Origin: Pogostemon cablin
Lineage: Eukaryota > Streptophyta > Magnoliopsida > Lamiales > Lamiaceae
DNA length: 64,000 bases
Assembly: GCA_023678885.1 (NCBI GenBank)
Contig: CM042965.1
Span: forward strand, 27,571,777-27,635,776
Direction of reading: 5' to 3'
Notes under the pieces: generated by a model
The model's input: the letters and a program-made list of their open reading frames with translations, nothing else
The model's database searches: none
What the model was told of the DNA's origin: nothing
Shown here: piece by piece, positions 21,697-32,460 of the stretch
How the letters are laid out: the number at the start of each line of letters is the position of its first letter
How positions within the stretch are numbered: the stretch's first letter is position 1
Made by a program: the position numbers and the translations under genes

Positions 21697-23309
21697 TGAT
21701 GAGTGATATTTTCACCTAGATTTTAGTATCTTTTTATGTGAGTTTTCGTATGATATTATCCGTATTTTATGTGTTATTTGGTTGTGTTTTGTGTTTTCAT
21801 GGAAATGTATGTGAATGAGCTTAAACCTACTATTTTCACCTTTTATTTGATGCTAAACATGATAAGGAAGATGTAGGAAAAAGCGGATCTCAATTTGGAG
21901 TTGAAACGAGGAAGAACGAGCCAAAACAGTGAAGGAATCAGGGCAGCAGCAACACGACTGGCCGTGTCGGTGGCACGAGCCGTGTCACAGTGCACGACTC
22001 GTGTAGCTAACACGGGCCTGTCCAGAATGGTCGTGCGGCAACATCTATTCATCCAACACGACCACCAATTGGCCGTGTTGCGGAGCTCGACTCGTGTTGC
22101 AGCACACGACCCGTGTAGCCAACACGGGCCTGTAAGCGATGGCCGTGCGGGAGCATCAGTTCACGCAACACGGGCACCTTATGGCCGTGTTGCGCCACAC
22201 GACTCGTGTCGTGTCAGGGATCAGAAAAATTCAGAATCCTTCTAGAAGCTTGTCAAGGAGTATAAATACCCCTCCATTCAGATTTTTTGAAAAAAGATCC
22301 GATTTCCACCCCTTCCACACACACATCACACACCTTTTCCTCCATTCTTCACCTTCACCTTCATCCATTCTTCATCCTTTGGATCTACCTTCATCCAACC
22401 ATCAAATCCTTCATCCAAGTAGTTAGAGAAGCAAGGAAGAGAGGTGAATTGTAAGGGAAAGAAGAAGATCACCATTGGAGACATCCAAGGGAGTTTTCAT
22501 CTACACTTTGTATTGAAACCTATTGTTTATCATGTTTTGTAAGGAATTTAATGTCTATGTTAATTTTCTTATGGATATGAGAGGCTAATCTCCCTTGTGA
22601 GATTAGCAATATGAATTGTGTTGGATAATTTTTGGTATTTTGCAATTGAATGATTATGTTGATTGGGTTAATTGATTTTCTATCATTGATGCTTTAGATC
22701 TTGAGGTTTATGATGATTTGTGTGTTTAATTGTTTTAAGCATGTGATTAGATTGAGAAGTCAATTGCATATTTAGGATAATTAAGTGAATCATTTCATCA
22801 AACACTTCATGTGCATTATAGATTGTGAAGAGATTGAGAAGTCCTTCATAGTTTAGAACCCTTTGATAGAACATATCATTTATTAGATTGAGAAGTCAAT
22901 AGATTATGTGAAGGGACTCTCATTTCAAGCTTAGTACCTAGTTGGAATTTTTTGAGTGAGAACCAATCCAATGAATGTCATTCCATATCCTATTCATTCC
23001 GAGAGGGAGTTTAGGTGATCTTAGTGTTGGCCCTTAGCCTTTTTCCCATGACACATATGAATTCATTGCATGATACCTAGATTTTCCATGCTTTAAGTAT
23101 TGTTAATCTCATCTCTATCTACTTGGCTCATTCATCCATCTCCCATTCATCTATCCATTTATTTTATTGTCATTTCTTGATTATCTCCCCTTCTCGTTCA
23201 TCTCTATAATACTATGACAAACACGAGATCGCTTAGACCCTAGTACCTTCCTCCCTGTGGTTCGATAATTTCTTTAATTGGTCATTCTCCACTATATTAT
23301 GGCTAATCA
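21697..23309 (+). mobile_element. Element B 3' LTR (1613 bp)
   Basis: Near-identical to 16481-18093 and bounded by the purine tract on the left and the TTATG duplication on the right. TATA box TATAAATACC at 22261. Confidence 0.95.
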
Positions 23310-24115
23310 TTATGTTTCTAAGTGGATGGAAGCGATTCCTACTCGCTAGATGATTCGAAAATTGTTATATCTTTCTTGAAGAAGCGTATCTTTGCCCATT
23401 TTGGAGTCCCTAGAGCACTTGTTAGTGATGGAGGTACGCATTTCGTTAATAATTTTCTTGAGAAGATGCTTAAAGGGTATGGTGTTAAGCATAGGGTCAC
23501 TACACCCTATCATCCTCAAGCGAATGGCAAGCGGAGGTCTCTAACCGTCAAGTCAAATAGATTTTGGAGAAGGTGGTCGGAACCAATAGAAAGGATTGGG
23601 CTTTGAAGCTCGATGATGTCGTGTGGGGGTTCCGAACCGCATACAAGACGGTGTTAGATATGTCACCGTATCAGATTATCTATGGGAAGCCGTGCCACTT
23701 ACCTGTAGAAATTCAACACAAAGCGTTTTGGGCTTTGCGAAGCTTGAACTTGACTCTCAAGGATGTGAAGGAGTTGAGGATTACTCACATCAATCTTTTG
23801 GATGAGTTTCGGAGTCGTGCGTAAAAGAATTCAGAGATCTATAAGGAAATGATTAAGAGGTGGCATGATTCGAAGATCTCGTACAAGGAGTTCAAGCAAG
23901 GAGATGAGGTATTACTTTTTAACTCTCGTTTAAAGCTTTTTGCAGGCAAGTTGAAATCGAAGTGGACGGGACCATTCATGATTCATCGAGTTTTAGGAGA
24001 GGGGAGTTTTGAGCTTATTGACAAGGATGGAGACATTTTTTATGGTGAATGGACATCGCTTGAAGCATTATAGATCGTCGGATGATGTTTGTGTCATCTT
24101 TGTAGATACCTTGAT
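23310..24115 (+). pseudogene. Element A integrase, C-terminal part
   Basis: It resumes with YVSKWMEAIPTR after element B. The second catalytic Asp is in ALVSDGGTHF (about 23430) and the Glu region in TPYHPQANGK, where a one-base deletion shifts the frame. A TAG follows at 23558. GFRTAYKTVLDMSPYQIIYG and KLKSKWTGPFMIHRVLGEGS (the C-terminal GPF motif) are clear, then the frame shifts again and ends near 24115. At least three indels and two stops make it non-functional. Confidence 0.92.
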
Positions 24116-24600
24116 CTGATTTGGTACCGTCGTGACTCTCCGACGTTAAACATGAGCGCCTGTTGGGGGCTTTCCCTCCCGTTTTAATGCTTTATTTCAT
24201 TCGTGTGAGTAAGAAATTTTTATATGTGACGTGCTTACTTATCGGCAATTACATCTCTTTGCAAACTTAGTTTCAACTATAGTTTCTACTAAGTTTGGGG
24301 GGTGTGATGTACTTACCTTGATAAGCACCGATAGTATAATCTTTTCTTTGTGATGTTTGTTAGGGGAGTTGGTTTTTGCGCCATATTAAAATTTTAATCG
24401 ATTTTGATGTGACGATTTTTTACAACTTGCCTAATGTTATTGGGTTTTGGTTGTGTTTTCTTTTATGGAGTTACTCATGAATGATATTTTGTGGAATAAA
24501 TTTTGGATGAAGTTGTGCTCTAGTTGGTACCTAATGATTCGTATTGAAGTTTGAAGTGTATAGGGATTGAAGAACACTCAGTTTGGAAGTTTAAAAGGGT
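24116..24600 (+). other. Element A post-pol non-coding region
   Basis: It contains GAGCGCCTGTTGGGGGC, equivalent to the GGGAGGCAACCC motif of element B, and the internal polypurine tract. No gene seen. Confidence 0.7.
24261..24302 (+). promoter_or_regulatory. Internal polypurine tract of element A
   Basis: GCAAACTTAG, spacer, CTAAGTTTGGGGGG. The flanking AAACTTAG/CTAAGTTT can form a stem. It resembles the terminal tract TAAGTTTGGGGGTTT before 28475. Confidence 0.65.
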
Positions 24601-25083
24601 GGTTCGACCAAAGCCAGGAGAGTTTCGACCAGTGCCAGGAGGTCGAACTGAGCAGAGGAAGTCGAACCGACGAAGAAAATCATCCAGTGAGGAGGTTCGA
24701 CCTGATCATTCTAGGTTCGACCTGTCTAACAGGTCGAACCAAGGTCGAACCCGGGACTTAAATCTTACAGTAGAGTGGTTCGACCTGAGCCGTTATGGTT
24801 CGACCTGATCAGAAGGTTAAACCTGAGGTCGAACTAGTCCGTTCAGAGCACTCTGTTTTTCAGGTGATAGGTTTGACCACGACATTCATGGTTTGACCTA
24901 TTTAGAAGGTCGAACCAGGTCGAACCACGAGGAGTAATTATCCAGAAGGTAGGTTCGACCTGTCACAAGAGTGGTTTGACCTGATCAGAAGGTCGAACCT
25001 AGGTCGAACCCAAAAGGAAAGTTGTCCAGAAGGTAGTTTCGACCTCATCACTCGAGGTTCGACCTGTTCCGCAGGTCGAACCC
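24601..25083 (+). repeat. Palindromic GGTTCGACC minisatellite, post-pol copy
   Basis: Units start at about 24694, 24777, 24870, 24952 and 25035, spaced 83, 93, 82 and 83 bp. Spacers include TCCAGAAGGTAG and GAGCACTCTGTTTTT, the latter also present in the coding array. Unlike the gag-protease copy, spacing is not a multiple of three. The frames at 24551-24808 are by-products. Confidence 0.9.
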
Positions 25084-25328
25084 CGTCAGGTAAGCGTTTT
25101 AAATTGACTTTTTAGAAGGGTTCGATCATTTTTTGTTCACCAAACCTTGAACCTTCCCCGAACCGTAACACCCTTGCACAAATTCGTCAGTTACATTTGA
25201 TTTTACACCGATTACACAACATTACACTCTTAATTCTTGAATTGGGCGCAGATTTGGGCGATTTTCGTCGTGAATTGGGGCTTCAGTCGCATTTTTGAGT
25301 GTTGTGTGCAAATTATCGATTTTTAACC
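25084..25328 (+). other. Non-coding leader before the ORF1-type gene
   Basis: No ORF or repeat recognised. Confidence 0.5.
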
Positions 25329-27389
25329 ATGGGCAAGACAAAAGGTATGTTCTTTCAACTCAATTACCTTAGGATTGAAGTTTATTGCAAGAAATTTGTT
25401 GTGGGTAAGTTGATTGATGTTGGTTTTGGTTGAAATTCATGGTGATAATTGATAGTGTGGAGTTGATTCATATGAATTCATGTTTATTGGTTTGAGATTG
25501 CTTGATTATGGATAGAACTTGAGTTTTGTGTGGATTGATCAAGGATATTATGCATCTAGAGGAATGAGCATGTTAACTAGGTTTGAATTGTTGATAGTTT
25601 GAGTTGTTCATGAAGTTTAATTGTTGAAATTTATGTTGAATGGCTTGAATTGGTTGATGCATGCTTGTTGTTTATGAATTAAAGATTAAAGAGAGTGTGA
25701 TGGATGATGTTTTGAGCATGTGAATGAGCAAGTGGTGTTGAGATAATAGTTGGAGTTGATTTAGCATGGATGCTTGAAGTCTTGAGTAGAGTAAAGGATA
25801 TGCTAGTCATATACTTGTGTTCTTGTCTTGTTGGTTGTGTTGAAATAGTTGTTTTCAGGAAAGGGACAAGGATCAAATAAAGGGAAAGGTAAGGTGGATG
25901 AAGCAAGATCGAAGAAGAGGCAAGACAGGCCCTCGAATATGGACATAGTGACGAGGAAGCTGAGGCTACAAGAGCGTTTACCCAAAAACTTTAAAATTCA
26001 AATGCAAAACTGGGACGAGATTAAAGAAAAGTAGGAAGAAGTCTCAGACAAGATAGCTCGGACAAGATACCAAGATGATGAGGCCATGATACTTATGAGC
26101 ATTAGGGATGATATGACGATGTTGTTCGATCGAGTGGGGATCCACAGATTTATGGAGTTGAAGAAGCCGACTTACTTCCACGTTACAACGGAGGTAGTGT
26201 TCTCATTTGAGATGGAAAAGGACCCACTTGGCTACCCGTATCAGTGCTCATTTCAGTTAGGAGGAGTCCGAAGGAGATGGACGGCTGAGGATTTTAATCA
26301 GCTTTTTCATACGCCTCTAGAGATTTCTCGAGTGGAGAATGGACACTTCAACGCTAATAGGTTTTGGAGGGAGATAACCGGGGAGATCCGAGACTATAAG
26401 ATTAGGCAGGCTCGTTCGACCTCGATCAAGAATTAAAATATATGGATCGAGTGCTCGGAAATACACTGTTTGCTCGTTCGGAGGGAGGCTGTGTGTCTAG
26501 AGGAGAACTTAATGCCTTATGGTGTATGATGAATGGGGTGAAGTTCAATGTGGGAACATATTTCATCATGCAGCTGTATCGCTTCAGGACCATTGGATTT
26601 CAGAAGGTAAACATTGGAGGGTTACTGACGATTGTAGCTGAGCACTACAATATGGACTTCACCGGCATTACACCTGTTAGAGGAGAGCCCGACTTGGTGA
26701 TGCTCACATGTGTAAAGGGAGGATTTGCACAATTTAGAGATGGTGATTGGTTCTTCACGAGAGGACCAAAGCCATTCGACTTTATGTTTTCCTTTGACAT
26801 GAGCAACATGACCACTGTCCGGGAGGCGAGAAACTTATTGATGAACTCCCTAGGACACACTGCTCTGTCCGTGACTGTGAAGACCAATGGGGATTGGAGA
26901 GCCGTGGCTAGGTTGTGTGCCGAAGGTAGGTTGGAGGAGCTACAGCAAATTGTGGAACAGGGAGAGTACCATCCGCCACCGCACCAGCCACTACAGTGGC
27001 CACAGCAGCCCGAGGTCGAGCATCGGGAAGATGAGCAGCCAGAGATGGAGATTCCGGAAGAGGAGCAGCACGACGCACCTCAGCATGAGCCAGCACCGCG
27101 TCAGCAGCGGGCTGTCCCGAATGATACACGAGAGCAGCTCCGCCTTATTCAGGAGCAGCTGGTCGCAATCGTTGCTAGCCAGTAGGAGACAAACCGGCAG
27201 CTCGCACTCGCCAATGCCAACTATGCTACGCTGAATGAGAAGTATACGGCCTTGAATGAGAAAATTTGTAGGTTGGGTGATCGAGTTGATTATTTGGATA
27301 GACACATCGGTGATCTACACCGGATTGTGGAGCGGAGGCTTGATGATGAGGATGATGATGATGAGGGTGATGATGCTCCGGAGGAGTAG
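25329..27389 (+). pseudogene. Athila ORF1-type protein, predicted spliced gene
   Basis: Predicted exon 1 is 25329-25344 (MGKTK) and exon 2 is 25859-27389; the intron 25345-25858 begins GTATGT and ends TTTTCAG, and joining keeps the frame into a lysine-rich N-terminus. Motifs match the Athila ORF1 family as I know it: MELKKPTYFHVTTEV, LGGVRRRWTAEDFNQLF, RVLGNTLFARSEGGCVSRGE and VNIGGLLTIVAEHYNMDF. A Pro/Glu/Gln-rich part and a C-terminal helical, acidic tail follow. The frame is broken by TAG at 26032, a one-base shift near 26415 and TAG at 27183. It occupies the env-like position after pol; I see no signal peptide or membrane segment. Confidence 0.78.
25345..25858 (+). other. Predicted intron of the ORF1-type gene
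   Basis: The donor is AAG|GTATGT and the acceptor TTGTTTTCAG|GA after a T-rich stretch. The interior is AT/T-rich with stops in all frames. Splicing would fuse an ATG to a frame that otherwise lacks a nearby upstream ATG. Confidence 0.6.
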
Positions 27390-28474
27390 TCTTTCAGGTT
27401 TTTTTGGTTTCCTCCGATTCATCTTGATTCTATTATTTTTCCTTTTATCTTTAGGTTGGGGTGTGATTCATGCGTGAGTGGAATGTATAAGTGATATCTT
27501 GTATGATTAATTGGGTATAAGCTTATTGATTTTTGTGCATTCATATGTTCATGTGTTAATTTCTATTGATGAAAAGCATGTTTAGTTGATAAGTATATTG
27601 AGTTCTTGTGGAATTGATCTTAATTATGTGCTATGAGGAGTACTAGGATTACCTATGTGAGGATTTGAGCTTTTTAATCATGCTTGATCATGATTATTTT
27701 ATTCTTGAGAGGATCATTCATATGAACGTATTCTAGAACTTGGCTTGGAGTCTTGTGTGAGACTTATGATTGATAAATTGCTAGGACATGATCTTAGGCC
27801 ATTATTTTGTGATTAAGTTACTTAGCCAAATTTATCCTTCCTAAGGATCTTATTAATCTTTGGATGCCCTGTTGAGCCGTTAAAGCTTTTTCTTTGGTAG
27901 CCAAAGTGAATAACCTTATAAACCTTTACTTGAGCCTTGATTAACCTAATCCTTGGTAGAGAGAGTGGAGGAGAGTAAGTGTTGCAAGAAGAAAAGGAGG
28001 ATAGAACATGGTTGGATGAAAAGAACCTCCAAGGTAACTCTCTACTAGTGTCTTAAGTCACTAAGTCCAAATTTTCCTACCTTTTTCCAAAGAGCCAACA
28101 TTATAACCCAAAAACAAGTCCTTCGTGATCCTAGTGAAGAGTTGATTATAAGTTGATTTTTGAGACCTTTGCCAAGCTTATGGTTACGCGTGAATATGTA
28201 TTGATATGAGTGTTTATATTAACCTATATAGTGCCTCACGCACTTGAGTGGAAGAGAATAAATACTTATCTTGTGAGCGAAATTACTTAGTACTCCGAAT
28301 GGTATGTGATTGGATTGATTTTGCATGAGTGATATATATGAAGCAATTAATACTTGTTTGATTGAATGAATTTGGATGTGTGATATATATTGTACTTGAT
28401 CTTGGTGAATTATACACGACTCCTGTGGTTTGATATGGTTGCCTCGGGACGAGCAACATGTAAGTTTGGGGGTT
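27390..28474 (+). other. Element A 3' non-coding region
   Basis: No credible ORF. It holds the conserved module (27790-28192) and ends in the polypurine tract TAAGTTTGGGGGTTT directly before the 3' LTR. Confidence 0.8.
27790..28192 (+). promoter_or_regulatory. Conserved 3' non-coding module of element A
   Basis: Ordered boxes: GATCTTAGGCCAT (27790), GTTGAGCCGTTAAAGC (27871), CTTGAGCCTTGA (27929), CCAAAGAGCCAACATTATAA (28087), and the GAGACCTTTGCCAAGCTTAT box continuing to GGTTACGCGTG (28162-28192). The last box is almost identical in D. Confidence 0.75.
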
Positions 28475-30164
28475 TGATGAGTGTGTAAATTCACAAGTTT
28501 GGCATCGGGTTTTGTGCTAGTTTTGGAGCGTTTTGAGGTGGAAATAGGTGAAAAACCTATATATATTGTGAATTAGCATGAATCAGGTGTTAGTGGAGCT
28601 ATTTAAGTGGTTTTCATAGCAAAAACGGAGTGGAAGTGCCAAGAATCGAAGAGACGAAGTCGAGACCACGTGAACCGCCAAGGAAAGAGTAGGGTTCGAC
28701 CTGATGGAGTAGGGTTCGACCTCTCCTACAGGTCGAACCAGCATTGTGAAACAGCAGAAGGAGGGTTCGACCACGACTCAAGGGGTTCGACCTGTTCATC
28801 AGGTCGAACCAGTTCGCGAGAAGATGGGTTCGACCACGACGTTGGGGGTTCGACCTGACAGTTGGTCGAACCAGGAGCGAAAATTATCCAGTAGCGTGGT
28901 TCGACCTGAGGTTTAACCTGTGAGGAAGTGGTTCGACCTGTGCAAGAGGTCGAACCAAGCGCAGAATGTGTCCAGTAGGAGGGTTTGACCTGGGGTTCGA
29001 CCTGTTGGCCAGTGGTTCGACCTGTTGACGAGGTCGAACTAAAATGCGAAAACTTATCTTATCCGGATTTTTGAGGTCAAAACGCGTGATATCACTTGAA
29101 AAGCCCATTCCAAGCCCTAGAGACATGATTACAAGTATAAAAGGAGGCTCATGTAGTCAAGAATGTCCAAGCACGAAGAGCTTAAGAGAGACATCGAAGA
29201 ATGTCCAAGCACGAAGAGCTTAAGATCGTGAATCATAAGAGGAGTCCATCCGGAGGGTGGCGACAGAGGTGTAGCTGGAGACTCAAGTAAGATTGGTCCA
29301 TCTAACCATGATTGTTCTTAGATCAATCATGGGCTAGAGCCACTTCGGTAGTTCTAAGGTTATGAGGGTTTCATGAGTTAATTTGTATTTCGTGTGTATA
29401 CTCCGTACAACACTACTTGTGGTTTAGTTTATATAAGATTGCACGTTTTAAATCCATACTCATAGTTGTTTTGTGCATCAATAATCGTTGTGTAGAGTCT
29501 GAATGCATAACATGATTATTGGTTGAGTGCGTTCACTAATGAGCAGGGTTTATTGTTATAATTCTAAGTGAAGGGATTCCGAAGTCTTATTAGAACTGTC
29601 TTACATGAATGTTTGTTAATTGAATTTAATTCGGGTTAACAAGTAGGATAAAGAGTATAACTTTATAGTACCTAAAAAGGGAGATCAAATCGGGTTAGAG
29701 TACTAATTGCACAGGAAATAATTGATTATGATAGTACCTAGAAAGGGAGGTAAAGTATACGTCTTTCTCTGAGGATACTCACACGTATCAAAAGCTTATC
29801 TATTTGTGTCTATAGAATAGATTCGCATGCTCTAGCGATGTGTCCATAAACCACGAGACAGAGTCGGTCATCGACACATGAAAGTACGAATTAACGAAGG
29901 AAACTTGATGGCCTGACGAACTACTTATTATCTTATTCGATCACAACTATTATTTACTTGCTCTTGTTATTTATTAGCTATTTAAATTGTTACTTAGTTT
30001 ATAAACCAACTGTTTATTTCCAAAATAGTCATAATTTACTAGAACGTAATTAAATTGATATTTATCCGTCCCGTGGATTCGATATTTAACTTGGTCACCT
30101 TCGAAACTACAATTGATATCCTTCATACTTGGGGATTAATTGTGTGTTGAGAAAACGCTCATCA
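28475..30164 (+). mobile_element. Element A 3' LTR (1690 bp)
   Basis: It starts TGATGAGTGTG and ends GAAAACGCTCATCA, followed by AGAAG. TATA box at 29136. Its palindromic array (28692-29039) differs from the 5' LTR array by gained and lost motifs, which accounts for the 10-bp length difference. Confidence 0.95.
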
Positions 30165-30395
30165 AGAAGAAGGTTACTCATTCTCATATTAGACATTACA
30201 CTTGTGATTGAAAGGTTTGGATGAGTGTTGTTCTTGAGGAGAGTAATAAAATCGGTTAAAGTCTTTGGTCGGATTCCCCATCTCTCACATGTTTATTAGT
30301 TTATTGTGTTTGATTGTGATCGTTCTTAGCTCAGTTACACAATCTTATATTCTTTCTTATTCTTAAAATTAACTAGCTAAGAACATGCATCAACT
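30165..30395 (+). mobile_element. Element C 5' LTR, second part
   Basis: It aligns with the end of the 3' LTR (GAGAAG...GTTACTCATTCTCATATTAG to GCATCAAC). The 3' LTR has about 57 extra bases near 50827-50873 (TTGTTAGAGTGGC...) that are missing here. Confidence 0.9.
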
Positions 30396-30397
30396 GT

Positions 30398-30412
30398 TGG
30401 CGCCGTCTGTGG
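30398..30412 (+). promoter_or_regulatory. Element C primer binding site
   Basis: TGGCGCCGTCTGTGG starts three bases after the LTR. The first nine bases equal the tRNA-Asp site of A and B, the rest differ; this form is common in Tat-lineage elements. I do not name the exact tRNA. Confidence 0.75.
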
Positions 30413-30567
30413 AAAACTTACACTCAATTCTTTCTTACTCTGTTTTCTTGTGGAGAGATGGGAGCAGAAGGTTTGACAACCCCAGGAATGAAGAAATGGG
30501 AGAGTGTTCCAGGGCCCAAAGAAATGTAACGAGAAGTGGGAACAACGTCTAAATCAGTGCACCAGCT

Positions 30568-32460
30568 GTGGGAACGACAACCCCAGAGAGATCCATCCCC
30601 ATCCCTGATCTAGGGGATCCGGAGAAAATAAAAGAAATGAATGAAAAGATAAGAAGGGTCATCGACGAATATGCCACAGAAGCTCACCCGGTTCAGCCGA
30701 CAAGGTTGAGCTTTAGTGGTGTTCACAGGGGAAGCCAGAGTGATTTGAGGGAAGATCTGGAAAAAATGAGAGATGCAAGGAAGGAGAAGGGCACGGTGAA
30801 CAGTGGAGGTGACGCCAGAGAGACTATTAACTTCATACAAAAGAGGAATGCAAGGGGCGAGAAAAGCGTGAACGAAACTCCACATCAAGGAGGGCACATC
30901 GAGTACTTTCGTCGACTGGAGATGGGACCTCGGAGACAGCCACAGCCTGGAAGGAATCAAAACACAAGAAACCCTCCACCTAAAGAGATACCCAGAGAAG
31001 AGGAAGCTCAAAGGCAACCGAGATCTAGAAGGGGTCAAGAAGCAGGACACCCCCCATCTAGAGAAATACCCAGAGAGGAAGAATCTCCTCAAAATCACCC
31101 ACAGGTTCAAAGGAGAGGTCACCCACCAACCTGGGAGGTACCCATGGAAGAGAAAGGTCCTAGGAGAACACCATCCCTATCCCAAATAAGGCGCCATCAT
31201 CCAAACCCCTCACCATCTCCTGTTCACTAGAGAAATGGGCAAAGAAGGCGTAATAGGGGTCAGGGGCAACCAGGTCAAGGATCCTACTCATCACCAACAC
31301 AATACTTGCAGGAGAGCCAGGATCTCACGTGGGAAAGTCTCATCACAATGGATCAATTCCAACCAAGAAGCTGGAGGAGCAGGAGACCCTCTTCCCGAAG
31401 AAGGGCGAGAGAAGTAGAGACCTATTCTGAAGATTGGTCGGAGAATGAGGGAGCATTTCCCAATATCCCAGCAAGGAACCCACAAGCCCAGGTGAACGAT
31501 GAGGTAAACAAGCATTTAGCCGACCTGGAGAGGGAAATGTCGGGAATGGGCAGAGCTCTCCAGCAGACGATGGCCCCTTCACCTTTTCGGCAGAAATCAG
31601 CAACGCACCCAGGCAACACAGGGGTTAAATTTCTGCCAAGCTTGGTTTTCGATTGTGATTATAATCCTTATTCCCATATTGAAAAATACTTGATATGGAT
31701 GAGAGCCCAGGGTTCGAACGAAATCATACTATGCCGAATGTTCCCTCTGACTCTCAGAAACAAAGCTCATGCATGGTACAGGGTGATTCCAGCAGCGTCC
31801 ATCAAAGGTTGGGCAGAGCTGATGGAGGCGTTCTTAATGAAATATTCTTACCTGGGTGCCCCTAAGGAGCCGAAGCATAAATTTACCAACATTCATCAGG
31901 GGTCCAAAGAAAGCTTGAGAGATTTTCTGAGAAGATTCAATGAACAAAGGTCTATGGGGGAAGTCATGGGAGACGAGGCATGCCTTATCACGGTGATGGG
32001 TGCACTACATCCAGAAACCAACCTCTGGAAAGCTGTATAGCTCAAACTGCCGGCATCTTATACAGCTTTCACAGTGATGTCAAATGATACATTCAGGCCG
32101 AGGACATCTCCAAAATGGCAAAAAAGGCAAGTGGCCAGACTGCTTCAGTAGAACCGGGTAGAAAGAAAGCAAAATCGGAGGAGCGAAAGAGTATAAGGCA
32201 CTACTACATTCAAACCCTTCATGGAGGACACCGAATTACAACAGATGTACGAAGAGTTGAAGTCGAGTACCAACCTGAATGTAGCCGAGATCTTTTATTA
32301 TGTGAAGGATCAACAGGTCCTTCGGCCGCAGAGACATGTTCTGCGGACCTCAGAACTCGTTAATCCTCAGAAGTACTGCATGTATCACTTAACGCATAGT
32401 CATAACATTGACCAACGCCGAGACCTGATCACAGAGTTATGAAAGTTGTTCAAAGAAGGG
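30568..32460 (+). pseudogene. Element C gag, with nonsense codons
   Basis: One frame (30568-32040 and on to about 32460) is broken by TAG 31228, TAG 32038, TAG 32149, TAA 32194 and TGA 32440. The N-terminal part is basic and has imperfect PSREIPREEE-type repeats near 30970-31150. The capsid domain follows: KFLPSLVFDCDYNPYSHIEK, LTLRNKAHAWYRVIP, GSKESLRDFLRRFNEQ. The C-terminus KYCMYHLTHSHN matches the Cys-His region of Tat gag proteins with later residues changed. The frame before 30568 has no ATG; an ATG at 30458 is in another frame, implying a lost base. Confidence 0.85.

Larger units (their letters stand above)
16481..23309 (+). mobile_element. Element B: young non-autonomous Athila-like LTR element
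   Basis: Both LTRs are 1613 bp, and I counted about eight differences by eye (near 0.5 percent). The TTATG duplication is perfect (16476-16480, 23310-23314), and removing B restores the integrase sequence across the junction. The interior (3.6 kb) has a tRNA-Asp primer site, one ORF, an internal polypurine tract, the 3' module shared with A and D, and a terminal polypurine tract, but no protease, RT or integrase. Its proteins must come from another element, most plausibly an Athila-type relative. Confidence 0.95.
9333..30164 (+). mobile_element. Element A: Athila-lineage Ty3 LTR retrotransposon, containing element B
   Basis: It has two LTRs with 7-bp terminal inverted repeats (TGATGAG / CTCATCA) and a perfect AGAAG duplication at 9328-9332 and 30165-30169. 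The order is 5' LTR, tRNA-Asp primer site, gag-protease, RT-RNase H-integrase (integrase split by B), internal polypurine tract, minisatellite, ORF1-type gene, conserved 3' non-coding module, polypurine tract, 3' LTR. Without B it is about 14 kb. Nonsense codons and frameshifts break every long reading frame. Confidence 0.95.

Noticed and set aside
25329..27389. A true retroviral envelope gene in element A
   Set aside because: The position is env-like, but motifs fit Athila ORF1 and I see no signal peptide, transmembrane helix or cleavage site.
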